Of a stretch of 32,819 nt of DNA, positions 5,729 through 12,912 are shown piece after piece. Position 1 is the first letter of the stretch. The number at the start of each line of letters is the position of its first letter. A model generated the notes under the pieces. It saw only the letters and a list, made by a program, of their open reading frames with translations. It searched no databases and had not been told where the DNA came from. The stretch is from Phenylobacterium sp. (GTDB lineage Bacteria > Pseudomonadota > Alphaproteobacteria > Caulobacterales > Caulobacteraceae): NCBI RefSeq assembly GCF_030698145.1, contig NZ_JAUYNW010000037.1, positions 1 to 32,819 of the forward strand, given 5' to 3'. Position numbers and translations under genes: made by a program.

Positions 5729-6502
5729 TTACTTGGTCTGGCCGCCGTCGACGGGCAGGACCACGCCGGTGACGAAGCTGGCCACGGGGCTCAGCAGGAA
5801 AGCCGCGGCGACGCCGATCTCGTGGGGGGCGCCGAAGCGCTTCAGGGGCACTTCGCGGTTGATCCAGCGCAGGATCTTCTCGCCGCCCGGGCCCTCCGAA
5901 CGGGTCTCCCAGTCGCCGCCGGGGAAGATGATGTTGCCGGGCGCGATGGTGTTGACCCGCACCCCATGGCGGCCGACCAGGGCGGCCAGCTCCTTGCCCA
6001 TGTGGTTCATGGCGGCCTTCGACGTGCCGTAGGTGAGCGGGGTGCCCAGCGCCGCACCGCCGGCGATGGAGCTGATGAACAGCACGGAGCCTTCGCGGCG
6101 CTCGGTCATCGGCTTCAGCACGGCGCGGGCCAGGCGGTAGGCGGAATCCAGGTTCTGGACGAAGCCCGCGTCCCAGGTCTCGTCGTCCACCTCGAAGCCC
6201 GGCGGGCAGGGATAGAGGCCGACATTGGCCACCGCGCCCCAGATGGGCCCGACCTCGGTCTCGATGGCGGCGATCATCTCGTTCAGCACGGCGCTGTCGC
6301 GCAGGTCGCCGGCGCGGACCCAGACCCGGTCCTCGCCGTACTGGGCGGCCAGGCGGTCGCGCTCGGCCATCAGCGGCCCCTCCCCCCGCGCGGCGAAGGC
6401 GACGCGCGCGCCCTCGGCCAGGCAGGCCTCGACGATGCCCAGCCCGATGCCGCGGCTGCCGCCGGCCACGAAGACCACCTTGTCGTTGAGCTGCAGATCC
6501 AT
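5729..6502 (-). CDS. SDR-family NAD(P)-dependent oxidoreductase
   Basis: A classical short-chain dehydrogenase/reductase of 257 aa, full length for the family. It has a Rossmann cofactor motif GGSRGIGLG (14-22) in place of the usual TGxxxGIG, an ANVG turn (92-95) where most have NNAG, a catalytic serine in ISSIAGG (144-145), and the Y158-x3-K162 pair in TYGTSK. The C-terminus VTGVVLPVDGGQTK is typical. The substrate cannot be predicted. The ATG at 6502 (MDLQLNDKVV) gives the standard N-terminus; the frame opens 22 codons earlier without SDR-like sequence. It lies 58 bases downstream of the YjbR gene on the same strand and may be co-transcribed with it. Confidence 0.9.
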   Translation of the reverse strand: MDLQLNDKVVFVAGGSRGIGLGIVEACLAEGARVAFAARGEGPLMAERDRLAAQYGEDRVWVRAGDLRDSAVLNEMIAAIETEVGPIWGAVANVGLYPCPPGFEVDDETWDAGFVQNLDSAYRLARAVLKPMTERREGSVLFISSIAGGAALGTPLTYGTSKAAMNHMGKELAALVGRHGVRVNTIAPGNIIFPGGDWETRSEGPGGEKILRWINREVPLKRFGAPHEIGVAAAFLLSPVASFVTGVVLPVDGGQTK

Positions 6503-6560
6503 GGGGCCTCGGGGGTTTGGGGGGAATCTCGCCGTGACCCTAGAGGTCGATGTCGAGATT

Positions 6561-6956
6561 TCAAACACCTGTTTGGCTCGATCCCTCCACCAGCCGCCCC
6601 AGCCGCTTGGGCGCCATGGCCACGTAGCTCTGCTTCATCCAGCCCTGCAGGGTGGGGATCTCGGACAGGACGTCGTCGCCGGGACCGAAGTGGGCGATGA
6701 CCCAGTCGTGCTGCTTGTACCAGCCGCGGCTCTCGCGGACGAACCAGAGGTCCTGGACCATCTCGAAGGAGATGGGCAGCTTGACGATGACCGTCAGCTC
6801 GTCCTTGGCCTGGGCCTTGTCGCTGAAGATGACGAACATCTTGCCGCGGACGCGAACGACGCGGTTGAAGGCCCAGGCCAGGCCCACCTCGGTTTCCGGC
6901 AGGGTCAGGCCGTAGGCGGTGAGCTCGGCTTCCGCGCGCTGGTGGGGCGTGGTCAT
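6561..6956 (-). CDS. MmcQ/YjbR-family protein
   Basis: A 131-aa protein of the MmcQ/YjbR (CyaY-like fold) family. Characteristic features are the N-terminal LPETEVGLAWAFNRVVRVRGKMFVIFSD block (about 19-46), a central LTVIVKLP strand, a RGWYKQHDWVIAHF segment (about 82-95), and a final SYVAMAPKRL helix. Members are small DNA-binding-like or metal-independent proteins of unclear role. It is followed by the SDR gene and preceded by a GFA gene, all on the minus strand. Confidence 0.8.
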   Translation of the reverse strand: MTTPHQRAEAELTAYGLTLPETEVGLAWAFNRVVRVRGKMFVIFSDKAQAKDELTVIVKLPISFEMVQDLWFVRESRGWYKQHDWVIAHFGPGDDVLSEIPTLQGWMKQSYVAMAPKRLGRLVEGSSQTGV

Positions 6957-7039
6957 GGCCGAGTCCTAGCCTTCCTGGACGATGACGTCGCCGGCCTTGC
7001 GCCCGAGCGCGAGCGCCTCATGGAGAAACGTGCGCTCGC

Positions 7040-7447
7040 TCAGCTCTCGGAGGCCCTGACCGGATGGCCGGGGAACTGCTTGGCGGCGTCGCAAATCTCG
7101 TACCAGGCGGGCTTGTCGGCGACGAACTCGTGGAAGCGGTTGCGGACCACCGGATCGTCGTCGAGGCAGTTGGCGGCGACCGGGAAGCTGTCGTGCTCGG
7201 ACTCGATCTCGCCGAGCGCCGTGCCGCAGGCCCGGCAGAAGCAGCGGGCATAGGTGAAGGGCGGCTCCGGCGCGTAGCGGACGACGCTGTCGCGCCCTTC
7301 CAGCCACCGGAAGTCCTCGCGGCGGACGAAGACGAATGTCGAGGCGCCCAGCTTGCGGCACCGCGAGCAGTGGCAGGTCCCCATCATGGTGGGCGGCGCG
7401 GTGAGTTCGAACCTCACGGCCCCGCAGCAGCAGCTTCCCCGGATCAT
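7040..7447 (-). CDS. GFA-family zinc protein
   Basis: A 135-aa protein of the GFA family (named for glutathione-dependent formaldehyde-activating enzyme; most members lack proof of that activity). The zinc ligands are visible as GSCCCGAVRF (4-13), CHCSRCRKLG and CFCRACGTAL. The end WYEICDAAKQFPGHP is also typical. The ATG at 7447 is preferred over the TTG at 7468 because GGACGAGG lies just upstream and homologues start at the GSC block. It may be first in a minus-strand group with the YjbR and SDR genes. A second GFA gene lies at 10336. Confidence 0.85.
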   Translation of the reverse strand: MIRGSCCCGAVRFELTAPPTMMGTCHCSRCRKLGASTFVFVRREDFRWLEGRDSVVRYAPEPPFTYARCFCRACGTALGEIESEHDSFPVAANCLDDDPVVRNRFHEFVADKPAWYEICDAAKQFPGHPVRASES

Positions 7448-7518
7448 GCGCGCCTCGTCCTTGTCCAAGGCGCCACTATGCCAAGGGCTGCTGACGGCAT
7501 GGTGTCAGCAGCCGACGC

Positions 7519-8448
7519 TCAGATCTGGCGGCCTTCCCAGTACTTGTCGCGGAGCAGGCGCTTGTAGAGCTTGCCGGTGGGCAGGCGGGGCATCTCCTCG
7601 ATGAAGTCGATGGAGCGCGGGACCATGTAGCGGGCGAGCTTCGCACGGGCGTAGGCCAGCAGTTCTTCAGCCAGCGCCGGGGTCGGGGCCTGGCCCGGGG
7701 CGGGTTCGATCACCGCCTTGACCGCCTCGCCCATCTCCGGGTCGGGGACGCCGAACACCGCCACGTCGGCGACCTTGGGATGGGTGACCAGGGCGTCCTC
7801 GATGGCCTGGGGATAGATGTTCACCCCGCCGGCGATGATCATGAAGCTCTTGCGGTCGGTCAGGTAGAGATAGCCCTCGGCGTCCAGGTGGCCGACGTCG
7901 CCGAGCGCGTTCCAGTTGGCGTGGTCGGGGTGGCGGGCGGCGGCCGTCTTCTCCGGGTCGTTGTGATACTGGAAGGTCGGCGCCTCGCGCTCGAAATAGA
8001 CCAGGCCGGTCTCGCCGACCGGCAGCTCCGCGCCGTTCTCGTCGCAGATGTGCAGGACGCCCAGCGCCGCGCGACCGACCGAGCCCGGATGCTCCAGCCA
8101 GTCCTGGCTGGTGATGAAGGTCGAGCCCGAGGCCTCGGCGCCGGCGTAGTACTCGTAGAGGATCGGCCCCCACCACGCGATCATCTGGCGCTTGACCTCC
8201 ACCGGACAGGGGGCCGCGGCGTGGATCGCCACCTGGTGGCTGGAGAGGTCGTGGCGGGCGCGGACCTGCGGCGGCAGCTTCAGCATGCGCACGAACATGG
8301 TCGGCACCCACTGGCTGTGGGTGACGCGGTGGCGTTCGATGAGGGCCAGGGCCTGTTCGGGATCGAACCGCTCCATCATCACCACCGTTCCGCCGAACGA
8401 CTGGACGCTGCGGCGCCGGTCTTCTGCGGGGCCGGGCGTCGGCGCCAA
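7519..8448 (-). pseudogene. AMP-dependent acyl-CoA ligase, 5'-truncated
   Basis: The reading frame matches the C-terminal 60 percent of an AMP-binding acyl-CoA ligase, from about SVQSFGGTVVMMERFDPEQA to the end. Present are YYAGAEASGS, the hinge region GDVGHLDAEGYLYLTDRK, GGVNIYPQAIE, and the catalytic lysine in LPTGKLYKR. The first roughly 200 residues are absent, including the P-loop (S/T-G-T-T-G-x-P-K-G). The family-like sequence stops near 8412, and the 100 bases up to the parA-like stop at 8514 contain nothing similar. The frame's apparent start (TTG at 8448) has no homologous context. I therefore read it as a deletion remnant. A full-length relative lies at 19123-20754. Expression as a stand-alone C-domain is possible but unlikely. 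Confidence 0.75.
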
Positions 8449-8513
8449 GTCAACGTCATCGCGGCGGCCATGTCACCCGTGACGTCGGGGCGCCTACGTC
8501 GGCGGAAAATGGT

Positions 8514-9161
8514 CTAGCCCGCCACCCGGCGCGGGAAGGCGATGTGGTGGATATAGGCCCAGAGCTCGGCGATCTCCTGGGTGGCGGCCAGGTCGCCGGT
8601 CTCCTCGGCCGAGCAGCCGGTCTCCAGGGCGCGCTGGTAGACCAGCCGCGAGCGGATGATGGTGGGCGCGACGGGCTGTTTGAGGACGGCGAGCGCGCGC
8701 AGGGCGCGGCGCACAGTGGGCGGCTCCACGCCGCCCCGCGTCGGCGGGGCCTGGTTGACGACGATCAGCACGGGCTTCTTCAGGCGCCGGATCATGGCCA
8801 CGGACTCGATGGCCGCGGCCAGGTCCAGATAGGTGGGGCGGACCACCAGCAGGCAGAGGTCGGCCAGGACGATGGCGTTGGCGCATTCCTCGGCGACGCC
8901 CGCGGGGGTGTCGATGACCATGACGTCCGTGCCCTGGCGCACGGCGCTCATCTGCAGATCATAGAGCCGGGCGCTGGCGACGCCGGTGCGCTCGGGGCCG
9001 AGGGACTGGCGCGCGCGCAGGGCCTCGATGGCCGAGCGCTGCGGATCGGCGTCGGCCACCAGGGTGTAGAGCCCGCGCAGGAAGGCCGCGAGCGCCAGGT
9101 GCACGCCGATCGTCGTCTTGCCTGAGCCGCCCTTGCGGGCGACCAGCGCGATTGTGAACAT
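8514..9161 (-). CDS. ParA/MinD-type ATPase, orphan
   Basis: A 215-aa P-loop ATPase with the deviant Walker A of the ParA/MinD superfamily (KGGSGKTT, 10-17), a DADPQRSA switch-like segment near 38-45 and a Walker B region DVMVIDTPAG (about 79-88). Such proteins position plasmids, chromosomes or large complexes by ATP-dependent dimerisation on DNA or membrane. There is no ParB-like gene or parS-like repeat beside it, so it is an orphan and not the chromosomal segregation ATPase. The start at 9161 has a strong AAGGAGGGAG upstream. The gene upstream of it is the transporter at 9245; spacing of about 80 bases leaves room for its own promoter. Confidence 0.85.
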   Translation of the reverse strand: MFTIALVARKGGSGKTTIGVHLALAAFLRGLYTLVADADPQRSAIEALRARQSLGPERTGVASARLYDLQMSAVRQGTDVMVIDTPAGVAEECANAIVLADLCLLVVRPTYLDLAAAIESVAMIRRLKKPVLIVVNQAPPTRGGVEPPTVRRALRALAVLKQPVAPTIIRSRLVYQRALETGCSAEETGDLAATQEIAELWAYIHHIAFPRRVAG

Positions 9162-9244
9162 CCGGTCTCCCTCCTTGGAGGGACCTGGATTAACGGCGCA
9201 AGGCCGCCAAGCGTTGCATTGGGGCTTGGCACGGCCCCGCGGAC

Positions 9245-10207
9245 CTAGGGCATGATCCGCATCCGGCGCAGCACCAGCCAGGCGCCGCCCACCACCGCCA
9301 GGCAGAGGGCCGAGGCCGCCGCGAACCCCGCGCTGTCCTGCGCGAACGGGATGCCCGACAGGTTCATGCCGAAGGCGCCGACGATCAGGGTGGGCGGGAT
9401 CAGCAGGCTCGACATGACGGTGAGCGCGCGCATGCTGCGGTTGGTCGCGCTGGTGATGCGGGTGTCGAGCTCCTCATGCAGCAGGCGGGCGCGTTCCTGC
9501 AGGCTGGCGGCCTCGCGGTCGAGGTCCTCGGCCTCCTGCGCCAGGCGCGAGAGCTGCGGGGGCAGGATCGCCACGACGTGAGCCTCGCGCGGGGTCATGG
9601 CCCGGTGCAGGGCGCTGCGCAGGCCCAGATACTCCCGATGGTCACGCGACAGGCCCCGGCGCAACGGGCCGAGCTTGACCCCGTCCAGTTCGCCGGAATC
9701 GGCCAGCATGCGGTCCTCGATGCGGTCCAGCGCCGCCGCGACGGTGTGCAGGCGGACCTCGGCGAGGTCCACATAACGCTCCACCAGGCGGATGACGGCC
9801 TCGGCCGGCGAGGCCAGCGCCGCGCCGCGCTCGGCCTCGCGCCGCACCTCGTCGACCACGCACAGGGCCTGGCGGCGCGCGGTGACCAGCCGCTTGGCGC
9901 TCATGGCGAACATCAGCCGCCCCACGCCTACCGCCGCCCCGTCCAGGTCGCGCTCGAAATCGGGCAGGACGCCGAAGGCCCAGTCGCCGGCCAACTGGAT
10001 CTGCACCCTCTGCTCGGCGCGCAGGATCAGGTCGCGGGCCGCCGCGGGCAGCTCGGTGAGCTGTTCCACATGAAGCCGGGCGCGCTGGTCGCTGAGCGGG
10101 AAATGGGTCCAGACCCAGTCCTGGCCGGCCAGGGCCTGGTCGGTGAGCGCGGACGCAAGGCCCTGGCGGAAGGCGTAGGCCCAAAGGAAAGCGCCCGCCT
10201 GGGCCAT
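9245..10207 (-). CDS. zntB: CorA/ZntB-type divalent cation transporter
   Basis: A CorA-superfamily membrane protein of 320 aa. It has a long acidic/helical cytoplasmic domain, a stalk helix (RLAQEAEDLDREAASLQERARLLHEELDTRI), and two C-terminal membrane segments separated by the signature GMN in AFGMNLSGIPFA. The N-terminus AGAFLWAYAF and the overall pattern favour ZntB (Zn2+ transport) over CorA (Mg2+), but the ion cannot be proven from sequence, so the symbol is tentative. I choose the ATG at 10207, which has GGGGAG seven bases upstream, over the ATG at 10252, which has no ribosome binding site. It is divergent from the GFA gene at 10336. Confidence 0.75.
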   Translation of the reverse strand: MAQAGAFLWAYAFRQGLASALTDQALAGQDWVWTHFPLSDQRARLHVEQLTELPAAARDLILRAEQRVQIQLAGDWAFGVLPDFERDLDGAAVGVGRLMFAMSAKRLVTARRQALCVVDEVRREAERGAALASPAEAVIRLVERYVDLAEVRLHTVAAALDRIEDRMLADSGELDGVKLGPLRRGLSRDHREYLGLRSALHRAMTPREAHVVAILPPQLSRLAQEAEDLDREAASLQERARLLHEELDTRITSATNRSMRALTVMSSLLIPPTLIVGAFGMNLSGIPFAQDSAGFAAASALCLAVVGGAWLVLRRMRIMP

Positions 10208-10335
10208 GGTCAGCTCCCCGCGCCGCATGGCGAGAGCCCATCCTGCCGCCATTCTGTGACGATCCGGCGTCGGACGATAGCGCCCGGGCGAGACTCAGGG
10301 CTATGACCGGCCCAGACCCGCGAAAGGCCTCCTCC

Positions 10336-10743
10336 ATGCACACTGGCTCCTGTCTCTGCCGGGCCGTCCGTTTCGAGGTGGCGGGCGAGCTCGCCCCGAT
10401 CCAGGCCTGTCATTGCGGCGATTGCCGCAAGGCCCAGGGCGGCGCTTTCGGGACCAATATCCCGGTGGCCACGGCCAACTTCACGCTGCTGAGCGGCGAG
10501 GCCGAGCTCACCGCCTACGAGTCCTCGCCGGGCAAGGAGCGGGTGTTCTGCCGCCGCTGCGGCGGCCCGGTGTTCAGCCGGCTGAAGAGCAAGCCCGAGG
10601 TGGTGAGACTGCGCGCCGGAACCCTGGACGAGCCGGTGGCCGCGGAGCTGGGCTCCCACGCCTACGTGGCGTCCAAGGCGAGCTGGTGGCCGATCACCGA
10701 CGACCTGCCCAGCCATCCGGGCGAACGGCCCGCCGAAGCTTAG
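10336..10743 (+). CDS. GFA-family zinc protein (second copy)
   Basis: A 135-aa GFA-fold protein. It carries GSCLCRAVRFEV at its N-terminus, CHCGDCRKAQGGAFG and FCRRCGGPVFSR as zinc ligands, and ends in a WWPITDDLPSHPG segment. The enzymatic role is unknown, as for most members. The ATG at 10336 places the first cysteines at the usual distance; an alternative start at 10303 adds 11 residues without family similarity. Similarity to the GFA protein at 7040 is limited to the zinc motifs, so the two are distant paralogues. Confidence 0.85.
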   Translation: MHTGSCLCRAVRFEVAGELAPIQACHCGDCRKAQGGAFGTNIPVATANFTLLSGEAELTAYESSPGKERVFCRRCGGPVFSRLKSKPEVVRLRAGTLDEPVAAELGSHAYVASKASWWPITDDLPSHPGERPAEA

Positions 10744-10800
10744 CCAGAACCCGCCCTGCGCCGAGCGCGTTCCGGACCCCGACGGGTACGGAGGAACGCA

Positions 10801-11184
10801 ATGCGAATGCTGATGAGCCTGGGGGTCGCGGCCGCCCTGGTCCTCGCCCCCGCCACGGGCTTGGCGCAGGACGAACCCAAGCCGGAGAAGGCGAAACCCG
10901 GGTTCCTGGAGACCGTGGGCGGGGCGGTCGGCGGCATCGTCGCCTCCAGCGCCGGGACCGCGGCCGGCGGACCGCTGGGCGGCGCCGCCGCTGGCATGGC
11001 CGGCAAGAAGGTCGGCAATGGGGTCGGCGGCTTTGTCGGCAAGATCTTCAAGCGCAAGAAGGCCGAGCCCCCCATGGAGGTCGCCGAGGCGCCTCCGCCC
11101 CCGCCGGGCCACATCGCCTCGGCGCCGCTGGACGTGCCGCCGGTCGAGGCGCCCGCGGACCTGCCTATCGGGACGCCGGACTGA
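10801..11184 (+). CDS. Exported glycine-zipper protein
   Basis: A 127-aa protein with a signal peptide (MRMLMSLGVAAALVLAPATG, cleavage near LAQ-D). It then has a glycine/alanine-rich zipper (GGAVGGIVASSAGTAAGG and GGAAAGMAGKKVGNGVGG, about 40-80) that would form a membrane-associated helical hairpin, and a proline-rich tail. Glycine zippers occur in outer-membrane and envelope-associated proteins. No enzymatic motif is present. A good ribosome binding site (GGAGGAA) precedes the ATG. Its 3' end overlaps the convergent phosphodiesterase gene by 20 bases, so the proline-rich tail is also antisense to that gene's last codons. Confidence 0.7.
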   Translation: MRMLMSLGVAAALVLAPATGLAQDEPKPEKAKPGFLETVGGAVGGIVASSAGTAAGGPLGGAAAGMAGKKVGNGVGGFVGKIFKRKKAEPPMEVAEAPPPPPGHIASAPLDVPPVEAPADLPIGTPD

Positions 11185-12253
11185 CCCGGGCCACGCCGCC
11201 GCCCGGCAGGTGAGCCTCGTAGGAGCCAAGGCGTGGGTCGGGCTTCATGTAGTCGGTGGAGACGTACTGCGCGCCGGCGGCGAACGCCGCCTCCTGGCGG
11301 CTGCGGTCGCCGGTGCGGGCCTCGTTGGTGTCGGCGTCGGCGCGGGTGCGCACGATGAGGCCCGCCCTGACCGCCGCGGCGATGCGCGCGGCCTGTTCCT
11401 TGGGCTCGTTCAGGGTGATGTAGGCGGCGGCGGGCGAGGCCTCGTCGATATTGACGAACATCACCCGACCCTCCAGCGACTTGCGGTCGCCGCGATAGAG
11501 GTCGACCTGGTTTCGCGGCGCGTCGAGGGCGAACATCACCTTGCCGCGCGCGGCCTTCAGGGTCGGCCAGGCGTGGGCGAGCGCGGCGTCGCGCAAGGTG
11601 GCGTAGCGACCCTGGATCTGGTCGGGCGTGATCAGGTCGCCGGGGGCGAAGACCGACCGGATCTCGGCGTCGACGGCGTCCATCGCCTGGGCGTCGAACG
11701 TCACCGCCTGGACGGCGCCGGGGACGTTCAGCCCGCCCTCCTTGAGGTTCAGCAGGATCAGCAGCGGCACGTGGTCGGGGTGGGCCTTCGACCAGGCGCG
11801 GATCTCGGCCAGGCAACCGGTGAACAGCGGGCAGCTCGAGCGGTAGTCGATGTCCTGGGCGTGCATGACCTTGAGGCCCGGACCCTTGAGCGGGGCGAGG
11901 TCGTAGGGGACGTCGGGGGCCATCTTCATGCCCAGCGGGTCGGCATAGCGGCCGCCCTGCGGATCGTTGAGCACGTCGATCTCGAGCTGGCGGGCGCCGG
12001 CGGCGAGCTGGTCGCTGAGCGGCGGGTGGGCGTAGTCGATATTGGCCGCCTCCTTGGCGTTCACCGCCCGCAGCATCGCCATCTGCTTGGGTGAGATCGC
12101 CTGCTTGTAGGAGTTGTGGGTGCCGATCGCCTGGATCTGGTCGATGCGCAGGGTGTCGACCTGGCGGCGTTCGCAGTTCGGCGCGCCGGACGGGGCCTCC
12201 AGGTCGCACTGGGCGGCGACGGCGAGGGCGGCGGCGAACAGCGATGCGAGCAT
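11165..12253 (-). CDS. PI-PLC-like phosphodiesterase, Ca2+-dependent type
   Basis: A 362-aa secreted protein. A short signal peptide (MLASLFAAALAVAAQ) precedes a TIM-barrel domain of the phosphatidylinositol-specific phospholipase C superfamily. Catalytic landmarks are the first histidine in IGTHNSYK, the acidic ARQLEIDV strand, and the second histidine in KVMHAQDID. LLILLNLKEGG and later FVNIDEASP also fit the barrel. Members of this 'Ca2+-dependent' bacterial group cleave glycerophospho-head groups; the true substrate is unknown. The ATG at 12253 is selected because it starts the signal peptide; the frame opens much farther upstream with unrelated sequence. It follows the Nudix gene by 47 bases on the same strand. 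Confidence 0.8.
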   Translation of the reverse strand: MLASLFAAALAVAAQCDLEAPSGAPNCERRQVDTLRIDQIQAIGTHNSYKQAISPKQMAMLRAVNAKEAANIDYAHPPLSDQLAAGARQLEIDVLNDPQGGRYADPLGMKMAPDVPYDLAPLKGPGLKVMHAQDIDYRSSCPLFTGCLAEIRAWSKAHPDHVPLLILLNLKEGGLNVPGAVQAVTFDAQAMDAVDAEIRSVFAPGDLITPDQIQGRYATLRDAALAHAWPTLKAARGKVMFALDAPRNQVDLYRGDRKSLEGRVMFVNIDEASPAAAYITLNEPKEQAARIAAAVRAGLIVRTRADADTNEARTGDRSRQEAAFAAGAQYVSTDYMKPDPRLGSYEAHLPGGGVARVSPASR

Positions 12254-12300
12254 GGGGATTTCCCTAACGCCTCTGCGCGGCGCCTGAGCGACAGTCTCGC

Positions 12301-12795
12301 CTAGGTCTTGACCCGCGTCATGGTGACATCGAGCGGCGGGTCGGGATAGCGGCCGGCGGCGATGGCGGGGATCAGCTCGAGGAACCGTTCGGGATAGATC
12401 TTCTCGGTCAGGCCCGCGAGCTGCGCCATCGTCCACCAGCGTACGTCGTCGATCAGCTCGGTCTCGTAGTCGGCCCAGCCGTCGCGACAGGGCTCGCCGC
12501 CGGGGCAGCGGGCGACGAAATAGCTTTCCCGGAACATGACCCGCTCGCCGGTGACGAGATTCCCCTCCCCGCTGCGCGTCCAGACCACCGGACCGAGCTC
12601 GATCTGCGTGAACCCGGTCTCCTCGACGACCTCGCGATGGACGGCATCGATCAGGGTCTCGCCCGGGTCGACGCCGCCGCCCGGCGTATGCCAGGCCGAA
12701 CTGGAGGGCCGCCCGCCCGGCATGCGGCCGCGCATGAGCAGGATGGATCCCGCCGCGTCGAACAGCAGCACACGGGCGGTCAGGCGGTCGCGCAT
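12301..12795 (-). CDS. Nudix hydrolase
   Basis: A 164-aa protein with a complete Nudix box (GX5EX7REUXEEXGU) at residues 40-62: G40, E46, then R54-E55-V-V-E58-E59-T-G61-F62. It cleaves nucleoside diphosphates linked to another moiety; the specific substrate is not evident. The start MRDRLTARVLLFDAAG is the usual first strand of the fold. It is divergent from the EAL gene at 12913 and probably upstream of the PI-PLC-like gene in one transcript. Confidence 0.9.
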   Translation of the reverse strand: MRDRLTARVLLFDAAGSILLMRGRMPGGRPSSSAWHTPGGGVDPGETLIDAVHREVVEETGFTQIELGPVVWTRSGEGNLVTGERVMFRESYFVARCPGGEPCRDGWADYETELIDDVRWWTMAQLAGLTEKIYPERFLELIPAIAAGRYPDPPLDVTMTRVKT

Positions 12796-12852
12796 GGACG
12801 AGCTATAGCCGCAACGGGACGAGCCTGTCGCCAGGGTCGAGCGCGAACATTC

Positions 12853-12867
12853 TCAACGCCAAATTAA
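12853..12867. promoter_or_regulatory. CtrA-like half-match in divergent promoter region
   Basis: TCAA-CGCCAAA-TTAA differs by one base from the TTAA-N7-TTAA operator of the CtrA cell-cycle regulator. It lies between the Nudix and EAL genes, 46 bases before the latter's start. One mismatch in an eight-base pattern is weak evidence. Confidence 0.2.
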
Positions 12868-12912
12868 GGCCAGTCGGAACAAGGTGTTGGCTGTATCGCA
12901 TGGAGAGCCGCC

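Noticed and set aside
5690..5745. Terminator between the serine hydrolase and SDR genes
   Set aside because: The G/C-rich inverted stretch lies inside coding sequence, stems are short and there is no T-tract.
6966..7361. Frame overlapping the GFA gene and ending SERTFLHEALALGRKAGDVIVQEG
   Set aside because: The tail looks somewhat protein-like, but the upstream part is a shifted reading of the GFA gene. A frameshift in a longer ancestral GFA cannot be excluded but is not supported.
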